The notes under the pieces were generated by a model. That model did no database searches. It saw only the letters and a list, made by a program, of their open reading frames with translations, and had not been told where the DNA came from. A DNA stretch of 64,000 nt. Origin: Apricaphanius iberus (Eukaryota; Chordata; Actinopteri; Cyprinodontiformes; Aphaniidae). Shown one piece after another: positions 11,673-24,900 of the stretch. The position numbers and the translations under genes are program-made. Location of the stretch: contig JAPXFQ010001133.1 of assembly GCA_028564705.1 (NCBI GenBank), positions 3,796,001 to 3,860,000 of the forward strand. The letters are read 5' to 3'. Every line of letters begins with the position of its first letter. Position 1 is the first letter of the stretch.

Positions 11673-13221
11673 TTAGCTAGCCCCTCCTTCCCGTGCTGCA
11701 TATAGAGAGCGTAAAGTCTGTACAACTTTGTTGCTCAGTTTGTGGTTGCTGGTCAAGGCAATCTTCTTGTAAATAATGTCCGACTCCTTAATAGTGTCCA
11801 CCCAAGGCACCTGTTTGCGGCCGTCCCTTTTCTTGGCCTCTGCCCAGGGTCCCGAGTAAGAGCCTGCCATCCAGTGGATGGTGTATCCATTGGGAGTCTT
11901 TTGGTTAACTCGAGCTATTTGCGGTCGGTCCTTGTATTTGGGGCACCAGAGGGCGATCACGTCCATAGCTTCCACAGTTTCGCTCATGCGGCCTGGATCC
12001 GAGGGGTCTCCGGCTCGCCTTGACCTTCGAGAGGACTGCCAAGAGGAAGAAGTAAAAAAAAAAAAAATTAGTTTCAGCTCAAAAACAGGTATTAAATATG
12101 ATGCAAATATATCCGTCTCACCCCAGGTGTCCTATCATCGATATCGCTATCGTCGTCGTCTGTCTCCGGTCCCGCCTGGTTGCGAGGACTGGGTCCAGAC
12201 ATGGGCCCCGAGCTTCCCAACAGGGCGTTTATGGCTTTGTTTCTGATGTTGGCGCTAGCAGATGCCTCTCCTTCCTCGTCCTCTTCATCTGGATCCAGAT
12301 GTTCCATCAGAACCTTAAACTGTGTGCAACGAGCAGACAATATGAAAGATCAGCACATGGGAACAGCTGGAAACAAAAAGTGAGTCAACACAGTTTGGGG
12401 ACACTGGAAGAAATAAAGTTAATGGTGAGAAGAAAAAAAAAGTATTAAACTGATTGGAGAAAAAAGGCGATGCGCTGAGAAATGTATCAGATTTTTCATT
12501 ACTTACATCCAGGTACTGTTTGACTATCCGCCTTTTTACATCCTCCGTCAGCGTGGCGTTACTCATGTTGTTGAAGATGAAGTCCAAGGTTTGTCTCGGG
12601 TTGAAGTTAACATTGTTTTTCCTGTTCACTGCTTTATCGTACACCTTTGCTGACTCGGTCGGAGAGTACTTCTGAATTTTACTGTTGAGAGACAGAACAT
12701 TTCCTGATTTTCTGGTGCTGTGAGATTCCCACCGTAGATAAATTATCCACATATGGGACATTCATTATTTTCCAAACTTTTGATTAAGACATTTAAAGTG
12801 TTCCCTTCAGCAGCAGATTACTCATTTTAAGTGAAAGGTAACTCCATTTCACTTACCCCATTTATCCCTCTTAACTTAATTTAAGCAGTAAAATATTCCA
12901 CTAACAACTTTAACACTCCTTCGACAATGAAATGCATCATTAGTTCTTGCTTATCCCAAACATAACTGCATTTATATACCTCTGTGTTGTGTAAGAAGTT
13001 AGCAGTCCCACAGAAAACATCAGAATGTTAGTTTTAACTTTTCTGAAAGAGTGAAAATCTTTTTGCAAATATATTTGCAACCGACTTTAATGTTTTCACA
13101 TTAAATTTTACTACAACCAAATGTATGTAGAGCAGCAAAAGCATCTTCTTACTAAGGTCTATATGGGCTCTATATGTGGACATAAAGGACAATGGAAGTC
13201 TATTTAACTGGAGATTGTTCT

Positions 13222-13274
<53 letters not shown>

Positions 13275-15913
13275 CCATTACTGAGATAATCCATCCCATC
13301 TCACATGTGTGGCATATCAATGTGCTGATTAGACAACATGAATATTGCACAGGTGTGCCTTAGACTGGGCAGAATAAAAGGTCAGTCTGAAATGTGTAGT
13401 TATCATTTACCGGGGGGGCGGGGGGGGTCAGAAAAACAGTCAATATCTTGTGTAAGCATCATTTGCTTCACACAATGCGACACATTCTCAATTCTTAGAG
13501 TTGATCAGGTTGTTGATTGTGGTCGGTGGAATGTTGGTCCACTCCTCTTTAAATGCTAAACAAGGTCAAACGGCCATCCAGAGCATCCCAAACATGCTCA
13601 ATAAATGACATGCAGTCAGTATGCTGGCCCTGCAAGAACTGGGATGTTTTTACCCCCTTATCTTGAAGAATCAGTTCACACTTCTACCGGTCCTGTTTCT
13701 CTTCTTCATCTTCTTTCTTTCTTCCTTCTTACCTCAATTTCATGACCATAACGTCAAGAAATTAAACCCACAGTAATCACTAATAAAGATTTTCCATACT
13801 TAAACATCAAATGGAGTACTATAACAAAGCTGTAATGCTCTGCTTGGGAAAGTAAATCTGTTGGGCTTGTACTTGGTACTCAGACACCAATTCTGAGCAG
13901 CAAACTGCTAGACAGGACACATAAGAAAAAAGAACTGGGATGTTTTCAGCTTCCAGGAATTGTGTACAGATCCTTTGATCATGCTTCAACACGACAGTAT
14001 AGTTGTTGATGAATGACACAACAATGGGCCTCAGGACCTCATCAGGGTATCTTTGTGCATTCAAAATGCCATAAATAAAATGCACTTGTGTTAGCTGTCT
14101 ATGATGTACACCTGCCCGTACCACAACTCCACCTCCACCATGGGCCACTCGATACACAACGCCGACGTTAGCAAAGCGCCAACCCACCCGACACTGCACA
14201 CGCCGTCTACCATCTGCCCTGAACAGCATAAACCAGGATTTTTCCATGAACAGAACACCTCTCCAACGTGCCAGACACCATTTGCCCACTCAAGTTGGTT
14301 ACAATGACAAACTACAGTGAGGTCAAGACCCAGATGAGCACGACTTTCATACAGATGAGCTTCCCTGAGACGGTTTCTGACAGTTTGGGCACAAATTCTT
14401 TGGTTATGCAAACTAATTATTACAGCAGCTGTCCAGGTGCCTGGTCTCAGACGATTATGGAGGTGAACATGCTGAGTGTGGAGGTTCTGGATTTGTGTGG
14501 TAACATGAGGTCTGTGGTTCTGAGGCTAGCTGGATGTACTGCAAACTTTTCCGAAACAGCACTGGAGGTAGTAGTTTATGGTAGAGAAATGAACATGAAT
14601 TTCTTGAGCAACAGCTCTGATGGACATTCCTGCAGTCAGCATGGCAACTGCACGGTCCCTCAAAACTTGCAACATCTGTGGCATTGTGCTGTGTGATACA
14701 ACTGAACATTTCAGAGTGGCCTTTTATTGTGGCCAGTCTAAGGCTCACCTGGGGAATAATCATGTCTAATCAGGACCTTGATATGCCACACCTGTAAGGT
14801 GGGATGGATTATCTAAGAAAAGGAGAAGTGCTCACAAACAGATTTAGACCAATTTGTAAACAATATTTGAGAGTAATGGGTCTTTTGTCTATTTAGAAAA
14901 AGTTTCAGACATTTGAGTTTAGCTCATAATTAATGGAAGAAAAACAAAACAAGTGTTGCATTTATATGTTCTTTCAATGTATTATGCTACTCTTGTTATA
15001 ATGGCATATACAATTTTTCATAAACAGCTAACTTTATGTATACTAACCTCCAACATATTTCGAGTATTGAGTGCACCAGTTTGGTTGAAAATTGTTCATA
15101 AAAATGAAACATTTGAGTTGCCCAGCCAGAGTCAAATAGAAATCTGAGGGAGCAAAAGATTAAGGAGGCCTTCTAGCCTCAAACCCTTTTTAGAAAGTTT
15201 GATTACCAGCCGACAATAAGATTCTTCCTCTGACTAGTAAAAAGGATTTTTAAAAAGTGAACTTTTCCTAAAATGTGAATAAAAACACACTTTTGTTTTT
15301 CAATGATATCCCCTATAGACATGTAATTTTGAGTTAGAAGAAAATCTTTGAAAGTTACAATCTAAAAGGCCCAGAGATATGAATAATTTTAAGTTCTTGT
15401 AAATATTGAGACCAATATATACCCCTAAATTTCTAAATCGATTATACTTTTTCACTATTGCGATGCGTCAGAACACATTAAACTCGACACAGGTAAAAAA
15501 TATAGCTTGGATGCATCTTCTCACAGATCTTACCTGTCAGAAAATCCATACAGGTTCTTTAAATGCTGTTTGAGCACAAGCAGAAGCAAGATGCCCTGAA
15601 CCGCATTGGCAAAGTCCAAGAGGCCAGTAGGATTATCTGGTAGAAGTCTCATTACTTTTTCCACATCTTCAACATCCAAATCCTCGAAATCAGATTCAGA
15701 ATCTGAGCTGGAGTTTTCAACAGGTTTTCTTGACTTCTTTGGCCGATTTAGCGCATCATCGTCATTGTCTTCATTTCTGTCACGGTTGCAGTTTTCCTCT
15801 TCATCACATCTGGAAGAATCGCAGTTCATCTTTTCCTCTTCATCCTCACAATCAGATGGGTTTTGCCACACCTTTGCTTTCTTTTCCTTACGTCTCGGCT
15901 CCTTTAGTAGAAG
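11673..15913 (-). CDS. nipbl: nipbl coding exons 44-47: acidic stretch and C terminus (residues 2172-2542)
   Basis: Exons: 15534-15913, 12507-12681, 12122-12319, 11673-12035. Exon 44 opens with KEPRRKEKKAK, then is strongly acidic (CEDEEEKMNCDSS, SSSDSESDFEDLDVED), and ends in QGILLLLVLKQHLKNLYGFS, a conserved helix. Exon 46 has HLDPDEEDEEGEASASAN. The last exon is highly conserved (CPKYKDRPQIARV, WMAGSYSGPWAEAKKRDGRK, PWVDTIKESDIIYKKIALTS) and the stop is TAA at 11673-11675. The intron between exons 44 and 45 (2.85 kb) houses a decayed Tc1 element. Confidence 0.95.
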
Positions 15914-18900
15914 CTGATAAGGATAAACAAAGACAACTCAGTAAACCACAGATAAGTACAACCAAGAGGTTTTTCTTCTTTTTTTTGTGGGAGGCATCCT
16001 ACATAATTACTTATCAAAGAAAACATACAAAGCACTGCATCCTGTAGGGTTCCTAAACATCTTTGATGTTGAAATATTACACTGTTTTCACTCGTTTATC
16101 CAGTTCTCAGTCCTATTAATGTCATTTTAAAAATAGAATAAAGGGAGGACAAAGGAGGACAGAATCAAAAGTGGCACATAGCACTAAGGTTAAAAGAAAA
16201 TACAGAAAGGATAGAAGGATACAGAAAACAAGGAGAAAAGGTTAAACACAAAGTAGTGTTGAAATACAGAAGAGAAGACAATGAAGTAAAGACAGAAAAA
16301 TAGGGTATTTTGGAATACAATGGAATAGAGAAAAAAGGACTTAAAGTACAAATAGTTTTCAAAATACCCCCCCCCCCAATACTTATCCAGAAATGGAAGA
16401 AATTCAAATTAAATTTCATGCTTTTTCAGACTTTTCCAAAATGTGTGAAACCCCAATTGTGTCAGCCTACCTCTTTAAATGTTTGCAACAAGTTGCTGCC
16501 TGAAACAGAGAGTGTGATGTCTATGTGGTGCATGATGAAGAGAGGCTCCTCTTGGCTCTGGAATGGGAAACAAGCCAAGTTGTCCGCGATAAACAGCAAC
16601 ATATTTACTTCTGTCTTCTGCAGAACCGAGCAAAAACCAAGAAGGAAACAGAGTTAGTGGCTAACACAGATTTACTGCACTGACAACATTTTAACGATTT
16701 CAATTATTGTGATAGATGCTCTGCATAACAACTCTTCTTTAAAACAAATCCTTACTATTAGCTATGTGATTTATTAGAAAATACCAATTTAAAAAAAGCT
16801 ATCAGAAAGTATGATGGTTGACTTACAGCACTGTCATCAAAGAGGTTCAGTAATGAGATAAGAAAAGCCCTCCGATGCTGTCGGTTGCCCCGGATCATCG
16901 AATAGAGGTGGGAGCAGAGAGCCGAGTGCGTCTCATCCTGCCTGAAGCCTCTTACAATGCTTTTACGAGATGAATTGATGGCCTGCTGCAAACTGTATGA
17001 CATCTTCATCCCAGCGACCGCCTTCATCTGTAGTGTTATGGTAGAAAGAAACGTGTTCAAGAGTACTCAGAAATTTCAAATAACTGCCTACACGTGTGTT
17101 GTCTAGGGCTGCCACAAACAATTACTTTGATAATCGACTAATCGCTAAATATTTTCCCAATAAGTTAGACAATCGGATCACATTTAAAATGCATGTTAGG
17201 GCAGCTGCTTGCTCCTGCAAGCATATTTACGTGTTACCTCGAAGTGTTATGTAGCATCTAAAATTGTGATTTTTAAGATGATAGCTCATTTAACATTTAT
17301 GAACTATATAAAAAATAAAAGTGTTAGAGAAGATACATGACGTTAGCAAAGCGTAGTGAAGTTACCATCAGCACCGATAATGTCGCAGCTAACAGTAACA
17401 CAACGGCTTCTTCAGTCAGGAGCTTCATCAAAACTACTGAATGATCCTTCCAGAAAGATCCTTCCTGCCCACAACCATTTAATATCTAAAGTAAGAGTAA
17501 ACATTACATTCTGACAAAATAAGTATTTTAATGCAATAATAAGAATAATAAGCAGCACTTTTTTGTTGTGACACCTGCACCTTGATGCCCTGTAAGCAGC
17601 AGCATCTGCGCTCTGTTCTGTCTATGAACAGATCATAACCAGCCTCTAAGCAGCAGCTCAGGGCATAGAGGATGTTATATGTGAGAATCTAGACATTTTC
17701 ATCAATCTATAAATACCCCTGGATACCTAGGAGAGAAGGTAAAAAGCCGACATGTCAGGGGAAAAGAGAAAATCGCTCTACTGTTGATGCTAATGTTAGC
17801 AGCTAACTAGCTCACAGAGACTATTGTCCGTGTTTGTCGTCAGCCACAGCGGGCTTCACTTTAGGATCAAACAAATCTGCTTTACTGCTGTGGAAAACAG
17901 CTTATACTTTGTGAATTTTGCATTACACATGCTTCTGTTTTTATTTAATAAATTTCTCCAGAATTTTAGAGCTATGTTGTTGGCTCAGAGCTGTTCAAGC
18001 TTTTCTAAGCTGCAGCTAAGCCCGATTGAAACAACTGTGCAAGTGGGTGAGGGTCAGAAGGCAGACGAAGCAGATAAACGGACAGCGACCGTTATAAGAG
18101 AAAACTGAACCTTTACAAAACAAAAAAAAACAAACCATAACGTCGATTACAAAAAATTTTTGGCAACAATTTTACTCGTCGATGTTGTTGTGATGAATCG
18201 ACAAATCGTGGCAGTCCTAGTATTGTCCATTTAACTTTTGCTGCAATTTATCTTCACATAACTTAATATGTTGAAGAATGTCTCATGGTTAGAACTTTGG
18301 GCAAAGCGTAAAATGCTAAATTATATTTTAAAGAGATTACAATCTTTTTATACATTAGTGATATTCTAAAATAAAATAAAAATGTAATTCATTCGTTAAA
18401 CAGCAGGTTATTTCTACGGGACCCAACTGTTGCAAAATAAAATGCATTTTTTTTTAGAAAACCTGAAATCCTATTTTAGTTTACTTTTATTCAGTTCAGA
18501 GACAAAACAGCCTTTGATTTGGAAAGCTCAACATTTAACAGGGGCTTACATGGATGAATCCTGTGTATTTCTTATCAATCTCCACCAGCTGCTGGTCTGC
18601 TTTGTTTCTCATGCTTGGCTCTGGGTCTGTTCCCATTGCAATGAGGTAGGGTACACACTGCATAGATCAGGGAAAATAAAGTCAGTTTGACACAGGTATT
18701 GTTGTGGGTTCTGATAAAGACGAGAGACATAAGCAGAATCCAGAATAGACCCCAAGCTTGTTTGGGCCTTCATGTCTCACCTGTACAGGATGAATGAGAC
18801 CCTGGTTGAGCGTAAGAGCGATGACGTTGAGAGCAAAGTGCCGCACACTGGACTCAGTGTGAAAGAATGCCTCTAACACCTGTTTTAGATACAGCTGCAT

Positions 18901-21900
18901 AATGGAGCTGCTCATCCCTGATGAAATGTCTCCCATCTCTTTAAGGTCCTCCTTTTTGGACAGTTTCTTCCCTAAAAAGAAAAAAAACAATTCCAATTCT
19001 CCCCTAGATGATTGAATCATTACACTAGAAAAACTCTCTTTTAAAGAGAATGTGATGTGAAAGTGCTAGAACAGAAAGGAAAAAAAAAGTTATTTCACCA
19101 GCAAACTGTACTTACATTCTCGGTCTGCTTCCTGCATCCGTGAGTCCTCTTCTTGCAGGTATGTCTGCAGGTTTTTAAGGACCTGGATTTTGAGGTTGAT
19201 GGAGGAGGACCTGTCAGCCAGGATACCATTGTACAAGGACTTCACCTCAGGCACAAACATCTGGCTTGGATGCATAATGACAAGAAAACCTGCAGGACGA
19301 GAAAAGCAATTTGACATATGGAATGGGTAAACAACACTTACTTCATATGGATATGGAAAATGAACAGTTTATGATCAATTCTGTCACATTTCAATTTACA
19401 TAATTCATCTGGAAATATACAAATGCTTTTGTTATTAGGGCTGGGCATGATTAGGAATCTCAATTCAATTTGATTTCGATTCTTGAGGCTTCGATTTGAT
19501 TTTTATTCAATTCGGTATTGATTTATTAGCTTCGATATTGATTCAATAATAAGTAATAACACAAGTAATTTGTATACAAGTAATAAGTATATTTTTAAAT
19601 AATATGTGCAGTAGTTTAAAAAAACAACACCACATTTTTAAATGTGCAGTAGTCCCCTCCCAGGGCTGCAAACTTATTGTGGTAGAGGGCTTTGGTTGTC
19701 CCAATGATCCTAGGAGCTAAGCTGTCGGGGGCATTCCGTCCCTGGTGGGGTCACCCATGGCAAACTGGTCCTGGATGAGGGAAGCCCAAAGACCCCTATG
19801 ATAAGCAGCACCAATGGACTCAGTTTTCCCTTGCCCAGACGCGGGTCATCGGGGCCCCACTGGGGTCGGACTCGTCGAGGCGAGTTGAGAAAAATAATTG
19901 CAATGCAATGATGAATAGGTATTTTTTTACCCAGACCTATTTTTTATGCAATCTACTTCCAACATTAAGTCATCTTCGGCATACATTTAACATCAACTTA
20001 AATAGTTCAAATAAACCTGAAATTACTTGATTGTTTTCTAATCATATTTTCTCAACATTAACGCATTTCAAAGCTATACTTTGCAGAAAGGAAAGAAAGT
20101 TTCAAAATGATTTAATTGTGCAAAAGCATCAGTCAGGAGAAGGTGATAAAAAAGTATATATTATATATATGTATAAAAATGCCAAACAGTAAACTGTTAG
20201 CAATAATTGCAGAAACCAAGGGACCATATTGACTTTAATATATGGCTGCACAATTAATCGGATTTTGATCGTGATCACGATTTTGGTGGCCACAATTAAA
20301 TGAACCAGATCGTCAACGATATTTACATTCAAAATGCGAGCTTCACTGCGTGCCTCTTTATCATACCATGCCTCAACCAATAGTCTGCCAACCATCAAGC
20401 TGCCCAAATAAAAACCACACCTACGCCACTCAGCGCGCACAACGGCTGCATCCGAATACGTCGACAACGTAGCAGGCGAAAAGCAGTAGGCGAGCGATGT
20501 ATTAGATCCGAATCTCCAGTATGGATCTGACTAATAGGCACAGTAAGCAGCCGGTGGACACTACGCTATCCCACAATGCAGCGGAAGCCACGAAATCGTA
20601 GAAGAGCAACCTAGCTAAAATTGGCTACAGACGAACTGTCAACCATTGACACTGCCGCAATTTCGGCGTATAAATGTACATGTAGCGATGTTACTGATTA
20701 CTGTGATTGTTTTTGACAGCTGATTAAACATTTAAGTTATACCAGACAAAATAACCGCTAATGGATGGTAGGACCACAGGTGATAGTAACAAACATCCGG
20801 GTCAACAGACACACAAAATGGTGGAGCAATACGTCTGATTTCTTCTTCTTTTTTTTTTTTACTTTATTACAATATGTCTGATTAACGGGCGAGTAGTATT
20901 TGCTACGTAGCATGTAGTACATACTAAGGATTTGGGTGCAGGGAATGTCCTAGGCCTGTTCTGTATAAGCTGTAATTGTTTCCATTAGGTTGCACTATGA
21001 GATTGCACTCTGAACGAACATATTTAGTTTGTACTTATAAAAGTCTTGGAGTTTGTTTTCAGGTTGGGTTTCTTTTTTGCATTTTATTTTTTGCAATAAA
21101 AATAAATATTTAACAAGACTGAATGAATAATCGTGATTAACAATCATGATTACAATATTGATCAAAATAATGGCGATTATTATTTTGGTCATAATCGTGC
21201 AGTCCTACTTTAATACAATTGCTAGTTTCACCAAATACTTGAAAAAAGCAAAAAAGTTAAACTGTCGGGTATTTCTGGTAATTTATTCTCAACTTTGTCA
21301 ACTACTTATGATAGGAGCCTCCTGTATTCTTTGCAAATACGAAAAAGTTAGAATTGAAAACAAGAAATTTCATTTGAAGAAAAATATTCAAGCTTGACTA
21401 AAACGCACAGAAATGTTGGTGGGGACTGTTTGGTCCAATAAAACCAAATAATTTCTTGTAGCATAATTCTTCTTGGCAAGTTGAGCATAAAAAGCCATGT
21501 TCTACAACAGCAGACGCAAACAGCACCCACAGCAAAGCATGGTGAAAGTAGCATCAGCATCTGGGGTTTCTTTCCTTCATGCGGCAGGTTTTTTTGTGTG
21601 AAGATAAAGTAAATTATGAATAGTTCCAAATACCAGTCAGTTTAGAGTCAGAACTTTCAGGCGCCTACTATGAGGCTAGAAAGGAAGTAGGATTTAATTT
21701 GTAAAAATCACAGTGAGTTCAAGTAGCATTATCCTAATCAGCGATAGAAGACCTGCCAAGCCAGAGTCCAGACAGAAGTCTGACAGAAAATCAGGGCTGT
21801 GGAAAACCGATATATATTGGCAAATATTACCAAGATGAACTCTGCTGACAAACTCCAACCAAAGAAGAAGGAACACTGCTTAAGGATATTTTCACGGATC

Positions 21901-24900
21901 AATTTGGAAACTACATATTTATTAAAGAGTATGCACAACTATATGACAAAGTTAGCCCCCTGACATCTTCACAGGGTTCTGTAAACATTTGAGAGCCATC
22001 AACATTTTGCTTGAAGGAGCAAAACAAAAGATGTTTCTACCAAACTACCAAATTTCGCTTACTATTGCTTAAGCTGATACATGTACATTTGAATCAATGA
22101 TACAGAAACAAATTAACAAAACATAAGTTAGACAAAATTGAAATCTGTGCAAGTAGTCTTAATACATTTCTGTCTGATCTACATTTAAGTTTGCTCCAAA
22201 TGCGAAGATAATTGTGGATGTTAATCCTGGGAGGATGAAGCCTCAACATTACAGGACAGCTGGAAAAAAGACACCTACAAAACATGCAAAGTAATAAAAA
22301 GGAGAAAAAATATTATAATAATATAATGCTTAATTTACCTAACCCAATGATGGCTTTGGTCTTCACCACCTCATCCTCATGTTTGGTAAAATACAGCAGG
22401 AGCTCAAGAACCTTCTCCTTGATAATAACCTGCACACAACAAACAGGCATTCAAAAATAATATCTACTTGATTAAACAAACCTGAATGTTCAAAGTCTAA
22501 ATACTACCAAACCAAATCAAAGCTCCATCACAGAGTTTTGTCCTCCTTGATATAGAGCTACTGCTGTTGGCCCACCTTGTTGGTGCCTTTAAACTCCTCC
22601 AGATCAAAATCAAAATGTCGACCCAGGGCACCCACAGTGAAGAGCGATCGCAGCAGAAAAGGCTTGTTTGCTACTAATGTTGTGCTGTTGGGATCCTCTT
22701 GATGCTGAATCTTAAATTTGTTGAGTGCACCTGAGAAACACAAAAAAAAAACATGGAATTATTTAATTATAAAAAAAATAAAAAATAGGCAAGTACACTT
22801 TGTTTATGTTACCATTTTTTCCTAAATGTGTCAATTTAAGGGCTTGCAAAAGAACAACTGGAACAAACCATTTAAATTGCAGTCACACATCAGCTTTATA
22901 TTATTATATTATACATCAGCTTGTATGTTTGTCAGGAGTTTTCAAAGTAAATCTATCTTACCATAAAATTTGTTAAAGCAAGACCACACAAACTTGTAGT
23001 TGTGTGTAACTTTGTTCACGACAGCTCCCAGACAGCTCACACAGTGCTGGACGACCTAAAAAAAGAAGCAGAAATAACACTGTTGTTAAACGTAATCTGC
23101 AACATTTCACATTGTTAAAGATAGGAAGTCTGTAAAGAGCCACTGTTACACACCGTCATGCCGTATTTGATGATGAGTTTCATTAGGTCTTCTTCAATGG
23201 TGGCAAGAAAAGTTTCACTTGGGTGCTCCATTAGGGGCACCACTAGCTCCAAGATCTTCGCCACATTGCAGATAACCATGAAGTCGTTGGCCGTCTGCAG
23301 GGAAAACAAAAGTGACGTTTTACTAAGAGAAGCTGGTATACTGGGCACAAACGATGGGTTAGGTAGCAGTCCACGTCAGCAAACTGTTGCAGTTTCGGTT
23401 AAAAGTATGTCCAAGTTCATCTAAAGAAATAAACAATTTGGAAAAATATAATTTTGATGATCGCATTGGTACTCTGTATCGCCAAATACTCAGATCCAAG
23501 AAGCAATGTTCATAAAAAACAGTCAGCTGTTAAATGAAAAACTTAAATAAATTTCCCCAAAATATAGGGATGTGCTGATTCAAAAATCGATTATTTTTCA
23601 GAGTAATAACGTGAGAAAACACAAACCAGTGTGCTGCGGGGACGGACTTGCAGAAACAGTATGGCGGAAGCTAGTGTTTTAGCCTGCAGCATGTAATTTA
23701 TATAAGAAATATTTGTGAAAAGAGCGTCTATGTAGTTGTGTTTGATGTCAGTCGTAACTTTCTTTTCCCCAAAAAAAAGTTCCACCTTTCACCTGCTGTG
23801 TGGGTTGTCATCCCCGGGCTGCAGCACAGCGCAGGGCAACTCATGTTTGCCAGACGTCAACCTAACAGTAGCTTTACAGATGAACCGCAAAGGAAATATG
23901 CTTCATACCGTCCTGTTCGCGACTTAATGTGTGGCAGAGTGCAGCGTGTTCATAGCTGCAGGTCAGTTTCTGTGTATAACAGGAAGAATTAAACTTTTTA
24001 TTTTCTAGTAGGCTACTTTGACTAGAAAACTCATTTTCTCACAATATAATTTCTGATGTTTGTGCAATTTTTTACATTTATTAGCTACAGGGACTTATAT
24101 TTATTGTAGGCTTATTTTCTAATAAAGAAGAGTAATCATTTCTATTCAGATTTCACTGTCATTTTTCTGTAATGGTTGACTTGTAAAAGCTGATCTGAAG
24201 TTAATTTAATATTTTTAACCACACAGAAATACACTTAATATTTTAAAATCAAAATCTTCTCCAAGTAAATAGAATATGAATGGAATATTTAAAGACTGGA
24301 CCAAGTGTGCTCTTTAAAGAACTAAAGTATCACCACCCTATGTTACACTTCTAGTACCAACACACATTTCCTTTAGCTTTCATGGAAAATCCGACATTGA
24401 TAAAGGCCAGGGCACAAATTTGTTTGGATGCCCCATTCAAGGGAAACTGAATAGATTTAAAAGTAGAAAGTATGGAAGAAATTTCAAAATGCCTTAATAG
24501 GAATGGGAGAAAAAGGAGCAAAAAATAATTGTTTTATTGGCATCCGAATCAAAATCTAATAAAAATATTGAGGCACGCAAGAAGGCACACCCTTACAAAA
24601 AACAAGACAGATTTATCTGTGTACAGCAGCTTCTGTAACCATGGAGCAGCACTGTGGTTTGCAGTAAGGTTTGAAATGGTGTATAGAGCACTGTAAGCTG
24701 ATGGTGCTGAAACCAATAGTAGAACTTACGTTACACTTCGTGGTCAGATAAGGCTGCATGGTCATGGCATGTTTGACCATGAGCTGCGCTCTAATCTTGC
24801 TGAACAAGTATAATGTGGTGATGCAAGCCACGAGCCGTGTCGAGTTTACTCCTTTGTTTTCTGCAGAAAAAGGGGGAAATAAAAATACACCAAGCCATTA

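Larger units (their letters stand above)
13272..14981 (-). mobile_element. Degenerate Tc1-like DNA transposon, nearly full length
   Basis: The right end reads 'tgttgcatttatatgttctt' then 'tcaatgta', the terminal repeat of a very common teleost Tc1 family. The sub-terminal block 'ggatggattatctaag' (about 14800) and 'gataatccatcccatc' (about 13285) are inverted copies. So are 'tggccagtctaaggc' (14728) and 'gccttagactgggcag' (13357). The element lacks its outermost left repeat, which is replaced by an (AT)n tract, and it carries a separate 279-base insertion. It lies in the nipbl intron between coding exons 45 and 44, in the same orientation as nipbl. Confidence 0.9.

Noticed and set aside
15606..15917. 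Serine-rich plus-strand frame of 103 codons
   Set aside because: It is the antisense reading of the acidic stretch in nipbl coding exon 44 (GAA/GAT codons read as TTC/ATC and TCx).
17824..18108. 95-codon plus-strand frame inside the hAT element considered as a transposase remnant
   Set aside because: It shows none of the hAT catalytic or dimerisation wording and is internal to a non-autonomous copy.
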